Virus record (IMG/VR): IMGVR_UViG_3300046450_002134
Coordinates: 1 to 41,215 of that record
Source of the DNA: a virus
DNA length: 41,215 bases
Reading direction: 5' to 3' (one strand)
A model generated the notes under the pieces. The model did not search any database. It was not told the DNA's origin and saw nothing but the letters and a program-made list of their open reading frames with translations. The translations under genes and the position numbers were made by a program. Of the stretch, positions 24,041 to 31,915 are shown piece by piece (the stretch's first letter is position 1; each line of letters begins with the position of its first letter).

Positions 24041-24125
24041 TATCCTTCAAATTCACCCGGGCGGCGGTCCACGTCGCACCCGATGGCAAGGCCGCTGGCC
24101 GGTGCCGGGTGATTTTGGGCGTTAT
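24041..24125 (-). repeat. attC-like site 4 (imperfect inverted repeat, about 85 bp)
   Basis: Arms CACCCGG (24054-24060) and CCGGGTG (24105-24111) pair, and GCGGC (24061-24065) pairs with GCCGC (24091-24095). The outer GTTAT box (24121-24125) contains the TAA of the gene at 24122-24649. The opposite outer box (TATCC) is weak. Shares GGTGATTTTGGGCGTTAT-type ends with the other sites. Confidence 0.55.
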
Positions 24126-24649
24126 TTTGCAGCAGGGCGGAGTGCCGTGCCGATGACACCAAACAGCCAGCGGAATACCTCGGGGCGGGTGTCGACGTGC
24201 TTGCCGTTTTCGAGTTGCACGTGAGCGTCGCGGCAGCCGGCGTGCAGGTGCTGCATTCCTCGGATCTGGTCGGGATCACGCAGACGGGTCTGGACCGCCG
24301 GGGCCGAGTAGTCTGTCTGGCGGGCGATGTAGCCGTCGGGCGTGGCGATCGGAACGCGGATCTCCAACCAGGTGACACCGTCCGGCGTGGTTTCGGTTTT
24401 CGTCGACGGGGCGGGTTCCGTCTCCGGTGCGGGCGTGTCCGCGTCGAATAATTCAGACGGCGGACATCCGGCCGCGATCCAGTGCAACACCTCCTCGGCG
24501 TCATAGGATCGATCCGGCCGCATCGGAAACCCGCCGAGCGACCGAAGTTTCTTCAGCTTGAACTCGGTCACTCCGCAGAGTTTCGCCAGATCTCTGAGGT
24601 TGTTGACCGTTCCGTCAGTTTGTGATTTCGCCGCCGTGCGTTTCGCCAT
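24122..24649 (-). CDS. Winged-helix (Nu1-like) DNA-binding protein
   Basis: 175 residues from ATG 24649-24647, with AAGGA six bases upstream. Residues of about 15-60 (NNLRDLAKLCGVTEFKLKKL ... YDAEEVLHWIAAG) form a MerR/Nu1-like winged helix-turn-helix, the DNA-recognition fold of terminase small subunits. A Pro/Thr/Glu-rich linker follows, and the C-terminal half is unassigned. It is directly downstream of the large terminase subunit and so is a second Nu1-like protein in the packaging operon. Its stop codon is inside attC-like site 4. Confidence 0.65.
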   Translation of the reverse strand: MAKRTAAKSQTDGTVNNLRDLAKLCGVTEFKLKKLRSLGGFPMRPDRSYDAEEVLHWIAAGCPPSELFDADTPAPETEPAPSTKTETTPDGVTWLEIRVPIATPDGYIARQTDYSAPAVQTRLRDPDQIRGMQHLHAGCRDAHVQLENGKHVDTRPEVFRWLFGVIGTALRPAAK

Positions 24650-24662
24650 CTGAAGTTCCTTG

Positions 24663-26663
24663 TTAATTCCGCCGCTGAGTTGCAACAAACGCCTGACCGG
24701 ATGGTGTCTTGAGGCCCGACCGTTTGACGGCCGAGCGGTTTCGCCGCTGAGTTGCGGCCACCTCCTGAGTCGATCGAGCCGGGAAACGATCCCACCTCGC
24801 GCCGTGTCGCGTGCCGTAATGCTCCGCACCGACGAGGCTGTAACGCCATGCGTCGCCGCGTTCGTTCGCTCCTGATTTGAGCCACTTGCCCGCCTCGAAA
24901 TACTCGTTGATCAGTTCGTCGAGGAACTCTTCGTCGTCACACGCTTCGAGCGGGATGCCGAAGAAGTCGACCGAGTCTCGCGTGACGAGGCCGGACGTCT
25001 GGTCGACTCGCCATTCCTGCGTCCGTTGCGTGTTGACGATCAGCAGGTCGCCGAGGCCGGCCTTTTTACGGGCGGCCAGCACCTTCGGCGGGACGTTGGT
25101 TCGCTGGTATCCCATCTGAAACAGGTCCGGGAAGTGCGAGTTGCTCGACCCCTTGATCGGCCAGGCTTTGTCGAAATCCTCGCAGAGGCCGTAGATCGTG
25201 TGGGAGACGTCGCCGTCGCCGGAGTCGATACAGACTCGCGTGGCGGTCATCGGGGCGAGGCCGTCGGCGTGTGGGTAACCGTCGCGGAACCATTCGAGCA
25301 ACAGTTCGCGGAACGCCTCCATCCCGTACGTGATGCCGGTGTCGACGAGCTGGCCGCGGCGACCCCAGAGTTTCCCCTCGCCGTTCTGGCGAGCCCAGGC
25401 GGACACGACCCAATGGAAAATCAGGTTGTCGTTGACTCGGCCGACATCGACGCCGATCGTGAGGAACCGAGCGAACTCCGGACAGACTCGCAGCGGTTCG
25501 TCGACGCCGAGGCGTTCGATGAGCTGGTGAGCGCTGACACGTTGCGGCCGCGGGTCGAACGTTTCGCCCTCCCACGAGTTGACGAAATGCCGGCGGAGTT
25601 CTGTGCGGTCGGTCGGGTTCGCCGTCAGAGCGGTGACGTGTTCGCGAGCAACGAGGCCGATCGAGATGCCCGGCAACAGACTCGCCAGCGTCGGCAACGG
25701 CCCGAACGAGGCGTGAGGGCCGACACGATTCGGGGTGCCGACCACCTTGCCGCGGCGGATTTTACAACCCTCGGGAACCCACAACCCGCCCTGCAACATT
25801 TCAAACCGCTGGTGCTCGTGGATCCGGCCGGAGCACTTTTCGCATTGATAGTACGCTGTCTGGAACGCCTTCGTCGGATCGAGGCGGCCGTTGAGTTTCG
25901 AGAACCGGATCCCGCCGGGAGTTTTCCCGTCGCCGGTTTTCAGTTGCTGGAATGCGTTGCATTTTGGGCACGGGACAAACCAGCCGCGGTTGTCACCGAG
26001 CAGCCGTTGCTTCTCGATGTACGATTCGCCCTTCAGTGTCGGCGTCGACATTTCGAGGATCTTCGAGCCGATATATCCCTTGGCTCGTTCGCACATCAGA
26101 TAACGAAAGTCCGCCTCGGAGTCGGTCGACGAGTGAACCATTTTGTCGGTCTCGTTGAGCACGACTACAAACGCCCCATAATCGGCGGCCGAACTAGCCG
26201 AACGAGACCACGCGCCATGCACGACGAACGTCGGGAGATTCATTTGGTCGCCGGCCTGCATGTGTCGCGGCGGACAGAGTTCAGCCAACCCCTCGGTGCG
26301 TTCGAACATCCGCCACGTTCTTTTAAGGACGCGTTTTGTCGAGCGTTCGTCGGCGTCGGCCCACGCCATCGGGTGCGGATTTGTCGCCCCAACCTTCGCG
26401 ACCACAAATTGCGCGAGTGTAGTTTTTCCAACCTGAGCCGCCGTCTGAATCGATAGCCGCTCGACTTCCGGATCGTCGAACGCGTCAAGGATCCCGACCG
26501 CGTGAGGGAACAGGTCCAGCCGTGCGCGGCCCTTGAGTTTCGAATCAGGCGGCATCGACACCGACGACGTGAGCCAGGCGGCCGTCGATATTTGCGGGCG
26601 CGGCAAAATACAATCGAGGACGTCGGCGCGAATCAGTGGCGATGATGAGAGTGGCGCAATCAT
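24663..26663 (-). CDS. Terminase large subunit (GpA family)
   Basis: 666 residues; ATG 26663-26661 overlaps the small subunit stop (ATGA). Walker A-like QTAAQVGKTT (73-82), Walker B VVVLNETDK with Glu171, a four-Cys zinc site (CPKC 232-235, CEKC 274-277), then a nuclease domain with GVDVGR (Asp406) and CIDSGDGD (Asp480, 483, 485). This domain order is that of lambda-type GpA terminases, which cut concatemers and pump DNA into proheads. The final 40 residues contain a short repeat (VAATQRRN, FVATQRRN), with matching DNA repeats at 24675-24760. Confidence 0.95.
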   Translation of the reverse strand: MIAPLSSSPLIRADVLDCILPRPQISTAAWLTSSVSMPPDSKLKGRARLDLFPHAVGILDAFDDPEVERLSIQTAAQVGKTTLAQFVVAKVGATNPHPMAWADADERSTKRVLKRTWRMFERTEGLAELCPPRHMQAGDQMNLPTFVVHGAWSRSASSAADYGAFVVVLNETDKMVHSSTDSEADFRYLMCERAKGYIGSKILEMSTPTLKGESYIEKQRLLGDNRGWFVPCPKCNAFQQLKTGDGKTPGGIRFSKLNGRLDPTKAFQTAYYQCEKCSGRIHEHQRFEMLQGGLWVPEGCKIRRGKVVGTPNRVGPHASFGPLPTLASLLPGISIGLVAREHVTALTANPTDRTELRRHFVNSWEGETFDPRPQRVSAHQLIERLGVDEPLRVCPEFARFLTIGVDVGRVNDNLIFHWVVSAWARQNGEGKLWGRRGQLVDTGITYGMEAFRELLLEWFRDGYPHADGLAPMTATRVCIDSGDGDVSHTIYGLCEDFDKAWPIKGSSNSHFPDLFQMGYQRTNVPPKVLAARKKAGLGDLLIVNTQRTQEWRVDQTSGLVTRDSVDFFGIPLEACDDEEFLDELINEYFEAGKWLKSGANERGDAWRYSLVGAEHYGTRHGARWDRFPARSTQEVAATQRRNRSAVKRSGLKTPSGQAFVATQRRN

Positions 26664-27193
26664 TTTTTCGTTTTGGCCGCCTTTTCCTGAATCTCTTTGA
26701 GCTTCAGCAGTTCAGCGGCGATCGATTCCCGTAGCTGTTTACTGAGGTTGTCGACCTCGGTTCGAAGTTGACGCCGGAGCCCGGCCTGGTGTTTTTTCGG
26801 GACGGCCGCAGTGGCCGGTAGCGTGTTAATGATCTGCTCGCAGCCGTCGGCGTAAAGTGTAAAAAACGTCGAGAGCACCAACTCGACCGCCGGCCGCGGG
26901 TACAGTTCTCCGCGCTGCAGATCGAGGTTGATCAGTTCGCGGCGAGTCTTGATCCGATCGTGTTCGAGTTGCTCCAGCTCCCTCGACAGTTTCACCTCGT
27001 TGAACGATTGATTTTCCGCCGACCCTTTTCGCCCGCGGGCGTCTCGCCATGCAAGAATCTTTTCGATCGGGTGCCCACGCTTGCCCGCGCAATTCGGAAA
27101 TCCGGGCTCTTTCATCCACCCGCGCAAAGCCGGCGGCGTGATCCCTAATTCCGCTGCGGCGGCGTTTCGACCCTTGATCCATTTTTCAGCCAT
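26660..27193 (-). CDS. Terminase small subunit (Nu1-like)
   Basis: 177 residues from ATG 27193-27191; a TTG three codons upstream is open but unsupported. Residues 1-60 (AAAAELGITPPALRGWMKE, HPIEKILAWRDARG) form the winged helix-turn-helix of Nu1-type subunits. A long charged helix (FNEVKLSRELEQLEHDRIKTR...) and a helical C-terminus for oligomerisation follow. It recognises the packaging site and guides the large subunit, whose start it overlaps. Confidence 0.85.
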   Translation of the reverse strand: MAEKWIKGRNAAAAELGITPPALRGWMKEPGFPNCAGKRGHPIEKILAWRDARGRKGSAENQSFNEVKLSRELEQLEHDRIKTRRELINLDLQRGELYPRPAVELVLSTFFTLYADGCEQIINTLPATAAVPKKHQAGLRRQLRTEVDNLSKQLRESIAAELLKLKEIQEKAAKTKK

Positions 27194-27399
27194 ACGCCAC
27201 AAGGTGGGAAGGAAGGAAGTAACTTTTCGGGGTGCTTATCTACACAAAAAACGCCATTACATAACCGCAAGGCGGGTAGGGGGGGCCGGGGAGGACCCGC
27301 GAAACGTCAAAATTCGGCCGTTTTTCATAGGGCAGCACCTCGGGTGGTGTACGCCCGGACCCGAGCGAAAGACGGCCGACCGGCCGCCAGAAGTCACGG
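27194..27399 (-). other. Non-coding interval upstream of terminase; cos/pac candidate
   Basis: About 200 bases without a convincing gene. It holds a G-rich run (27272-27298) and, on the minus strand, a weak CGCC/GGCG hairpin followed by six T (about 27244-27279) that could end the upstream transcript. Lambda-type phages keep cos just before the terminase small subunit, so the packaging site may lie here; no defined cos consensus can be read. Confidence 0.35.
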
Positions 27400-28461
27400 T
27401 CAACTCGCCGCCGTCGACCTGACTGGCCGAGCCGGTGGCGTCTCGTTGTGGTGCCGCGAGTGGAGGCCGAGGAGTTCGGCGAACGACAGCCGACCGAGGC
27501 TCGCAGCGGCGAATGCCGAGCGGTGATTCGGGTGCGTCCTGAGATGCGTGAGCAAGTCGTCCCGAGTCGAGCCGGGGAACGTCCAGCGAGGGCCGGCGAG
27601 GCGAGACGTCGAGGCTTGAGGCGAGGCCGCCGTCGTCTCGGTCAGTCGCCAGCGTCTCACCAGCTCGTCGAGGCCTTGCCAACCTTGGATCCCGAACCGT
27701 TGATCGTGAACGTCTCGCCACTCGAAATACGGCAACGAGGCCGGGAACGGGTGAGGCTCGGGAACGAGCTGGATCGAGAACGGCAGCGAGCCGGCGGCGG
27801 CCGCCGCCGCGAGGGCCGACTGAGCGGTTTTGCAAGGCCCGCACCAACTCGCGACGAACATCGTCACGACCGGCAGTTCGGCGACGGCGGGTGACTGACC
27901 GATCGGGTCGGTGTCCGTCCACGCAATATCGAACCGACGCGAGAACTTGAGAGGGCCAGACTCGACGTGTGCCGTGCCGGTGTTGTCGGTTGATAGATCG
28001 AGGCGAGCCAGGCGGGGCGAGAGCTTGAGGCCCCATTTCCGAACGCTCACCGTCGGCCGTGGATTGGCGAACGTGATCGAGCCACCCGACGGACCGAGCT
28101 CGTATTCCAAGCGGGTGCCGGGGGGGATGGTCAGCGTTGCCTCGGGCCGACGGAGCACGATCGGTGACGCGGGGTCAACGGTCAACGAACCGGAATCCCC
28201 GAGCAGTTCGTAGAGCGTGGCAACCAGCGAGGCCTCGGCCGAAACCGCCAGCGAAATATCTCGATCCTCGGGCGAATCATCCGGCGAGACAATTACAGGG
28301 GGGGGGGGATTTTTTTCGGTGGTATCGTCAGGCGGCGAGGCTGGAGCGATGCAGCCTGACAGGCCCGCGAACGTAAACAACAACAGAACCCACATTGCAG
28401 CGACGGCCAAAACGATAACCGATCGAGCCGCGAAACTTTTCAAGTCTCGGAGTTTTTCCAT
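27400..28461 (-). CDS. Thioredoxin-like lipoprotein (WCGPC)
   Basis: 353 residues from ATG 28461-28459, overlapping the protease stop by one base. The N-terminus has basic residues, a hydrophobic stretch and a lipobox LSGC (Cys37), so it should be exported and lipid-anchored. A Pro/Asp-rich linker and a beta-rich domain (SLTVDPASPIVLRRPEATLT) lead to a thioredoxin fold with PVVTMFVASWCGPCKTAQ (active site Cys207/Cys210). The C-terminal tail (about 285-350) is unassigned and His/Arg-rich. It could reduce or rearrange disulfides in envelope proteins. It follows a papain-like protease, so the pair may act together on a disulfide-linked protein wall; this is inference. Confidence 0.8.
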   Translation of the reverse strand: MEKLRDLKSFAARSVIVLAVAAMWVLLLFTFAGLSGCIAPASPPDDTTEKNPPPPVIVSPDDSPEDRDISLAVSAEASLVATLYELLGDSGSLTVDPASPIVLRRPEATLTIPPGTRLEYELGPSGGSITFANPRPTVSVRKWGLKLSPRLARLDLSTDNTGTAHVESGPLKFSRRFDIAWTDTDPIGQSPAVAELPVVTMFVASWCGPCKTAQSALAAAAAAGSLPFSIQLVPEPHPFPASLPYFEWRDVHDQRFGIQGWQGLDELVRRWRLTETTAASPQASTSRLAGPRWTFPGSTRDDLLTHLRTHPNHRSAFAAASLGRLSFAELLGLHSRHHNETPPARPVRSTAAS

Positions 28462-29279
28462 TACATCCCCCACGAGCTGAATGGCCGAGTCCGATCGAAC
28501 CCGGTCAGGTCGGTAACGCCACGCATGACCGAATAAGGCCGGCCGCATAGATAGTTGAGCGCCTCGGGATCAACTCGGGCGATCCCGTTTTCGCCCCAGT
28601 TCGAGCCCCATGAATTAGCGAGCAGAAACTGACCGGCGAGATTGAACCCGACGAGGCAAACCGCGTGCCCACCTCGGCCACCGTCCTCGCGGACATCGCG
28701 ATCAGTGAGCCGGCCTGTCGACGAGCCCATTCGTTTAGTCCAGAGCACGCCGCAAACGATCGAGCCGAAACCGGCTTCGAGGAATCGCCGGGCGTCGTCG
28801 ACCGAACTGATCTCGACCTGATTTTCCAGGCGGTAGTTTTTCGCCGCCGTGTAAGCCAGCCCGGTCAGAGACGAGCCGCGCTCGCCATACGGGGCGACTG
28901 ATTCGGGACAGACCCCGTCGGAGATCGCGGCCTGAACGCCGTGCGCGATCGTGCAACCCTGCCGGTTGTCGGTGCGACCGAGCCATTTCTGCTGGCCGTT
29001 CTGCCAGGCAAACCGCCGACTGAGTTGCGGGATGTCCTCCCAGCGACGCGACGCGAGACCGGCCGCACACTCCGCCGCCGTCGTCACCGCATGACCGACG
29101 CACGACGGGAGCGATCCCTGATTCTCGACGCGGAGGAACGCCGTCGGATCTAGTTCGTCGTGAACCTCGCCCTCGGCCGGGCTGGCCGCCGAGAACGCAA
29201 TCGAGGTCATATCGAGCCGCTCGTTGTCGGTCTCGCCGTGCTTCAGAATATCGTAGCCGGTGAAGAGTTCATCGCTCAC
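28461..29279 (-). CDS. Papain-like cysteine protease (C1 family)
   Basis: 272 residues. GTG 29279-29277 overlaps the previous stop (GTGA). Catalytic residues appear in order: Gln54 in VENQG, nucleophile Cys60 in SLPSCVGHAV, His205 in GRGGHAVCLVGF, and Asn222 in LLANSWGSNWGENG. GCTIAHGVQAAISDG and ESVAPYGE match the conserved middle of C1 peptidases. There is no signal peptide or propeptide, so it would be cytoplasmic unless released by a holin-type protein; two membrane proteins lie just upstream. Possible roles are lysis, envelope digestion or host takeover. An unusual enzyme for a tailed phage. Confidence 0.9.
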   Translation of the reverse strand: MSDELFTGYDILKHGETDNERLDMTSIAFSAASPAEGEVHDELDPTAFLRVENQGSLPSCVGHAVTTAAECAAGLASRRWEDIPQLSRRFAWQNGQQKWLGRTDNRQGCTIAHGVQAAISDGVCPESVAPYGERGSSLTGLAYTAAKNYRLENQVEISSVDDARRFLEAGFGSIVCGVLWTKRMGSSTGRLTDRDVREDGGRGGHAVCLVGFNLAGQFLLANSWGSNWGENGIARVDPEALNYLCGRPYSVMRGVTDLTGFDRTRPFSSWGM

Positions 29280-29722
29280 GGTTCAGATCCTTTCTCGAAA
29301 CCCGTCGCGAGTTGTCGGAACAGCTCGGCCGCAACGTCGCCGGGTTGCTCGCCAGTCGAGTCGATTAGCGTGGCGTTCATCGCCGCGACGATTGGCCCCT
29401 TTGACGCCGACACATCGGCGGCGACGCGAGAAACCCATTCGTCGTTGAGATCGGCCAGCGACGCAAACTCACCGGCCGCCGCGCGTGTTGCCAAATCGGC
29501 CGAGGTGGCCGACAGTCGTTTCGAGAGGCCGCGCCCAAACTCCGCCGACGCCGCGTGAGGAGTCAACGGTTCTGGCGCGACGATCGGGGCGACAGGATCG
29601 ACCGGCGAGACTGGTGTCGGACCGGACGGCAAACAGCCCGAGAAACACGAAACCAACCAGAGCCCCGAAACGATGACAACAAACAACGCGACACCGGGGG
29701 GAGTTTTCGGTTGTGTGCTCAA
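29276..29722 (-). CDS. Small lipoprotein
   Basis: 148 residues. A TTG start (29722-29720) is overlapped by the upstream stop (TTGA). Signal peptide with hydrophobic core VALFVVIVSGLWLVS and lipobox FSGC (Cys30), then a Pro-rich linker and a helical domain (ATRAAAGEFASLADLNDEW). Such small lipoproteins in phage lysis blocks can be outer-membrane spanin-like, but this one lacks an inner-membrane partner that I can name. Part of a run of overlapping membrane or envelope genes. Confidence 0.65.
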   Translation of the reverse strand: MSTQPKTPPGVALFVVIVSGLWLVSCFSGCLPSGPTPVSPVDPVAPIVAPEPLTPHAASAEFGRGLSKRLSATSADLATRAAAGEFASLADLNDEWVSRVAADVSASKGPIVAAMNATLIDSTGEQPGDVAAELFRQLATGFEKGSEP

Positions 29723-30180
29723 ACCGGCCCGCCTTCCACTTTGATGGCGGCCTCGTGATTGAGCCGGCGGACGAGTTGCTCGAACAGCTCCTCGGGCGTG
29801 TCAACATCGACCCCTGCGAGTTCCGGCACGTCGCTCGGGTTTCGGATCGCGTGGAGATGTTTGCCAAGCTGGTCGATCAGTCGCCCGCCGATCGCGTCGC
29901 CTCGCGACAAACAGATGACCGACAGCGTGCCCAGTGCTGCCGTTTCCGCGGCCTCCGAGGCAGAGACGCGACCGTTCGCCCGCCAGCTCGCGACGAGACC
30001 GGTCACGAGCGACACCAGCGACGCCAGACCAGCGCCGCCGGTCAGTGTCCAGTTCCCGACCGACGCTTCCGCCGCGCCATACTGAATGTCGGCGACATTC
30101 GACGCCGAGAGTGATCCGAAGATCAGGGCGAGGATCGGGCCGAGCATCGACAGGAGTTTCGCCCAGGGGAAATTGTTCAT
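29719..30180 (-). CDS. Membrane protein, holin-like candidate
   Basis: 153 residues from ATG 30180-30178 (ATGA overlap with the previous gene). Two hydrophobic helices, LLSMLGPILALIFGSLSA (about 9-26) and LASLVSLVTGLVASW (about 52-66), then a soluble C-terminal domain with GRLIDQLGKHLHAI and an acidic end. Two or three helices plus position in an envelope block suit a holin, but the 85-residue soluble tail is longer than usual. It shares an IQYG/MQYG motif with its upstream neighbour (ADIQYGAAEA, ADMQYGDATL), so the two may be relatives or partners. Confidence 0.6.
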   Translation of the reverse strand: MNNFPWAKLLSMLGPILALIFGSLSASNVADIQYGAAEASVGNWTLTGGAGLASLVSLVTGLVASWRANGRVSASEAAETAALGTLSVICLSRGDAIGGRLIDQLGKHLHAIRNPSDVPELAGVDVDTPEELFEQLVRRLNHEAAIKVEGGPV

Positions 30181-30617
30181 CGCGTGCCTTTCAGGACTTG
30201 AGACGCCTCGTTTTCGAGGCTTGAGAACTCGCCGCGAAGCGTGGCGTCGCCGTATTGCATATCGGCGGCCGAGTCAGCCGAGAGTCGATCGTTGAGAAAC
30301 CAGATAACCGCCGGAATCAGAATTTTCACCAGAGCGATCCAGATCCCGCCGCCGCTGAAAATGCCGAGGATCGTGATCGCGATATTGGCGACGATCCCGA
30401 GTCGCGACAGCACCGACGCCTCGAACTTTTTCGGGTTGCGGCGACACCATTCCTCGCCGCGTTCGGCGATCAACAGTGCGGCGGCGGCCGTGACCCGTTT
30501 GGCTTTCGAGCCCGAGAGATCGCGGTCGCGAACCCGTTTTCGTTTGAAACCGCGCGAGGCCGAGGCATAGCAGCGAGTTCGATCGACGATCGCCGCGTGG
30601 TAGGTTTCGAAATCCAT
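30177..30617 (-). CDS. Membrane protein, second holin-like candidate
   Basis: 146 residues from ATG 30617-30615, with GGAG nine bases upstream; a TTG three codons earlier sits too close to it. A basic cytoplasmic half (SRGFKRKRVRDRDLSGSKAK) is followed by two close hydrophobic helices (IVANIAITILGIFSGGGIW, IALVKILIPAVIWFL), then a short soluble end with ADMQYGDATL. It starts the membrane/lipoprotein block that ends with the cysteine protease and thioredoxin-like protein. Two neighbouring membrane proteins may act as holin and antiholin. Confidence 0.6.
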   Translation of the reverse strand: MDFETYHAAIVDRTRCYASASRGFKRKRVRDRDLSGSKAKRVTAAAALLIAERGEEWCRRNPKKFEASVLSRLGIVANIAITILGIFSGGGIWIALVKILIPAVIWFLNDRLSADSAADMQYGDATLRGEFSSLENEASQVLKGTR

Positions 30618-30635
30618 CCCGAGCAACTCCTGATT

Positions 30636-31649
30636 TTAGCCAGCGAAGGCGCGGCCGACTTTCAACAGGTCGTCCAGCCGATCGAGCGGCAAACGTTGAG
30701 CGAGTTCGGCCAGCGAGTGCTCACGAGAAAACCGAGCGTTCCGTTCGTCAGCCGTCAGCATTGCCGAGGGCCACGGCCGTCGAGGCAACGCGGCGACGAG
30801 CACAGCCAACCCGTCGACATAGCGTGACATCACGCCCGACAATCCCGAGCCCTGAATCATTTCGCCGGCCGACCATCCGCCGCCGATCGCCCACTGAGTG
30901 ACAGCGGCTCGGCGTAACGGTTGAGGCCCGAACGCCTCGGCGTCACCAGCGAGGCGAGACAGCTCGCGACGCAACAGACGCTCCTGACTGGCCGAGATCG
31001 GAAAGACACGGTCGTCACCGGCCGAGCGGAGCGGGGCGAGGTGACGTTCGACGATCGGGCAATTCGGGATGCGGTGCCGTTTACTGGTTTTTGAGGCCTG
31101 CCAGTCGATCAGGTCGGGCGTGATCGACGACCAGGTGATCGTCCGGAGATCGCGCAACCGGAAGCCCGTGTGAAACGCAAACACCATAAACGCTCGCAGC
31201 CAGACCGCCGACGAGACAACGCGGAGAGCTGGCGATCGCGTCAGGTGACAGTTCGGCCAGTTCGCGACGTCGGCGTTCTCGTAGGCTGCCGAGATCCGAT
31301 CGAGACTCGGGACGAATTTCGTCGCCGATGTCTTCCACCGTTTCAGCCGACGGCCCATTTCTTTGAGGCCGCAAATGAGAGCGAGATCGTTCACAGTTTC
31401 CTCGATCGTCCGTGCTGATAGCCCGGCAGCCTTCGCCAATACTCTAAAGGCGTCGAAATCCGCCGGCGTGATGTCCGTCGTCGTTTGTTGCGAGTGACGG
31501 TTCCAACAGTTGAGCCTGTGCCGAAGTTTAGCGGCCGTCTCGACCGTCAGGTCAGACCGCTCAACATAGTTAGAAACAGCCTCAACCAGTTTCAATATGC
31601 CCCCCCGACTAACAGTCGAGGGACTCCGTTCCCGAGATTCGAATTCCAT
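30636..31649 (-). CDS. Tyrosine recombinase (integrase-like, atypical active site)
   Basis: 337 residues from ATG 31649-31647. Core-binding domain to about residue 120; catalytic domain with Arg164 in HTGFRLRDLR, Lys187 in SKTSKR, Arg246 in PQPLRRAAV and Tyr277 in MSRYVDG. The usual His of HxxR is Gln243, and no His precedes the Tyr (IQGSGLSGV), so this is a diverged recombinase whose activity is uncertain. It lies about 180 bases from the tRNA-Pro fragment, the usual position of an integrase next to attP, and reads away from it. It is the first gene of the leftward set. Confidence 0.8.
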   Translation of the reverse strand: MEFESRERSPSTVSRGGILKLVEAVSNYVERSDLTVETAAKLRHRLNCWNRHSQQTTTDITPADFDAFRVLAKAAGLSARTIEETVNDLALICGLKEMGRRLKRWKTSATKFVPSLDRISAAYENADVANWPNCHLTRSPALRVVSSAVWLRAFMVFAFHTGFRLRDLRTITWSSITPDLIDWQASKTSKRHRIPNCPIVERHLAPLRSAGDDRVFPISASQERLLRRELSRLAGDAEAFGPQPLRRAAVTQWAIGGGWSAGEMIQGSGLSGVMSRYVDGLAVLVAALPRRPWPSAMLTADERNARFSREHSLAELAQRLPLDRLDDLLKVGRAFAG

Positions 31650-31829
31650 CTACGCAGTAAAAAACATCGGCAACGAAAACAGAACGAACGCCCACAAAAT
31701 GTACGGAAAGGTGTCAGCTCTAACGTTCACGGAACCAATCGTACGATCGCTGCCGGAGGCGTGTCACTAATTCCCGGAACAACCCGGCAATAAATGTCGA
31801 GCCGTGTCACACCGCCAGCCGCCGAGTTG

Positions 31830-31880
31830 AGCGCTGCGTTCGGGACGCAGAGGTCGCAGGTTCAAATCCTGTCATCCCGA
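31830..31880 (+). other. attP-like core: 3' part of a tRNA-Pro(CGG) gene
   Basis: About 50 bases match the 3' half of a proline tRNA: anticodon arm CTGCG-TTCGGGA-CGCAG (anticodon CGG), variable loop AGGTC, T arm GCAGG-TTCAAAT-CCTGT and acceptor strand CATCCCG plus discriminator A at 31880. No complementary acceptor (CGGGATG) or D arm lies upstream, so it is not a full gene. Temperate phages carry such fragments to restore the tRNA after integration. Confidence 0.8.
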
Positions 31881-31881
31881 T

Positions 31882-31909
31882 TTGACGCTCGTACTTAATA
31901 AGGTACAGT
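31882..31909 (+). promoter_or_regulatory. Repressor-gene promoter with operator
   Basis: TTGACG (31882-31887), 16-base spacer, TACAGT (31904-31909). The 16-bp site GTAC-N4-TAAGGTAC (31891-31906) lies between and over the -10. If transcription starts about seven bases after the -10, the message begins at the first ATG (31916), that is leaderless, as in lambda cI from PRM. Confidence 0.5.
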
Positions 31910-31915
31910 AGGGGG

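Noticed and set aside
25026-26456. 476-residue plus-strand open frame
   Set aside because: Antisense to the large terminase subunit, a common effect of GC-rich codon use.
27257-28036. 259-residue open frame opposite in phase to the thioredoxin-like gene
   Set aside because: Arg/Pro-rich shadow frame; the overlapping frame has a lipobox and WCGPC motif.
31801-31880. Complete tRNA gene
   Set aside because: Only the anticodon arm, T arm and 3' acceptor strand are present; no matching 5' acceptor or D arm upstream.
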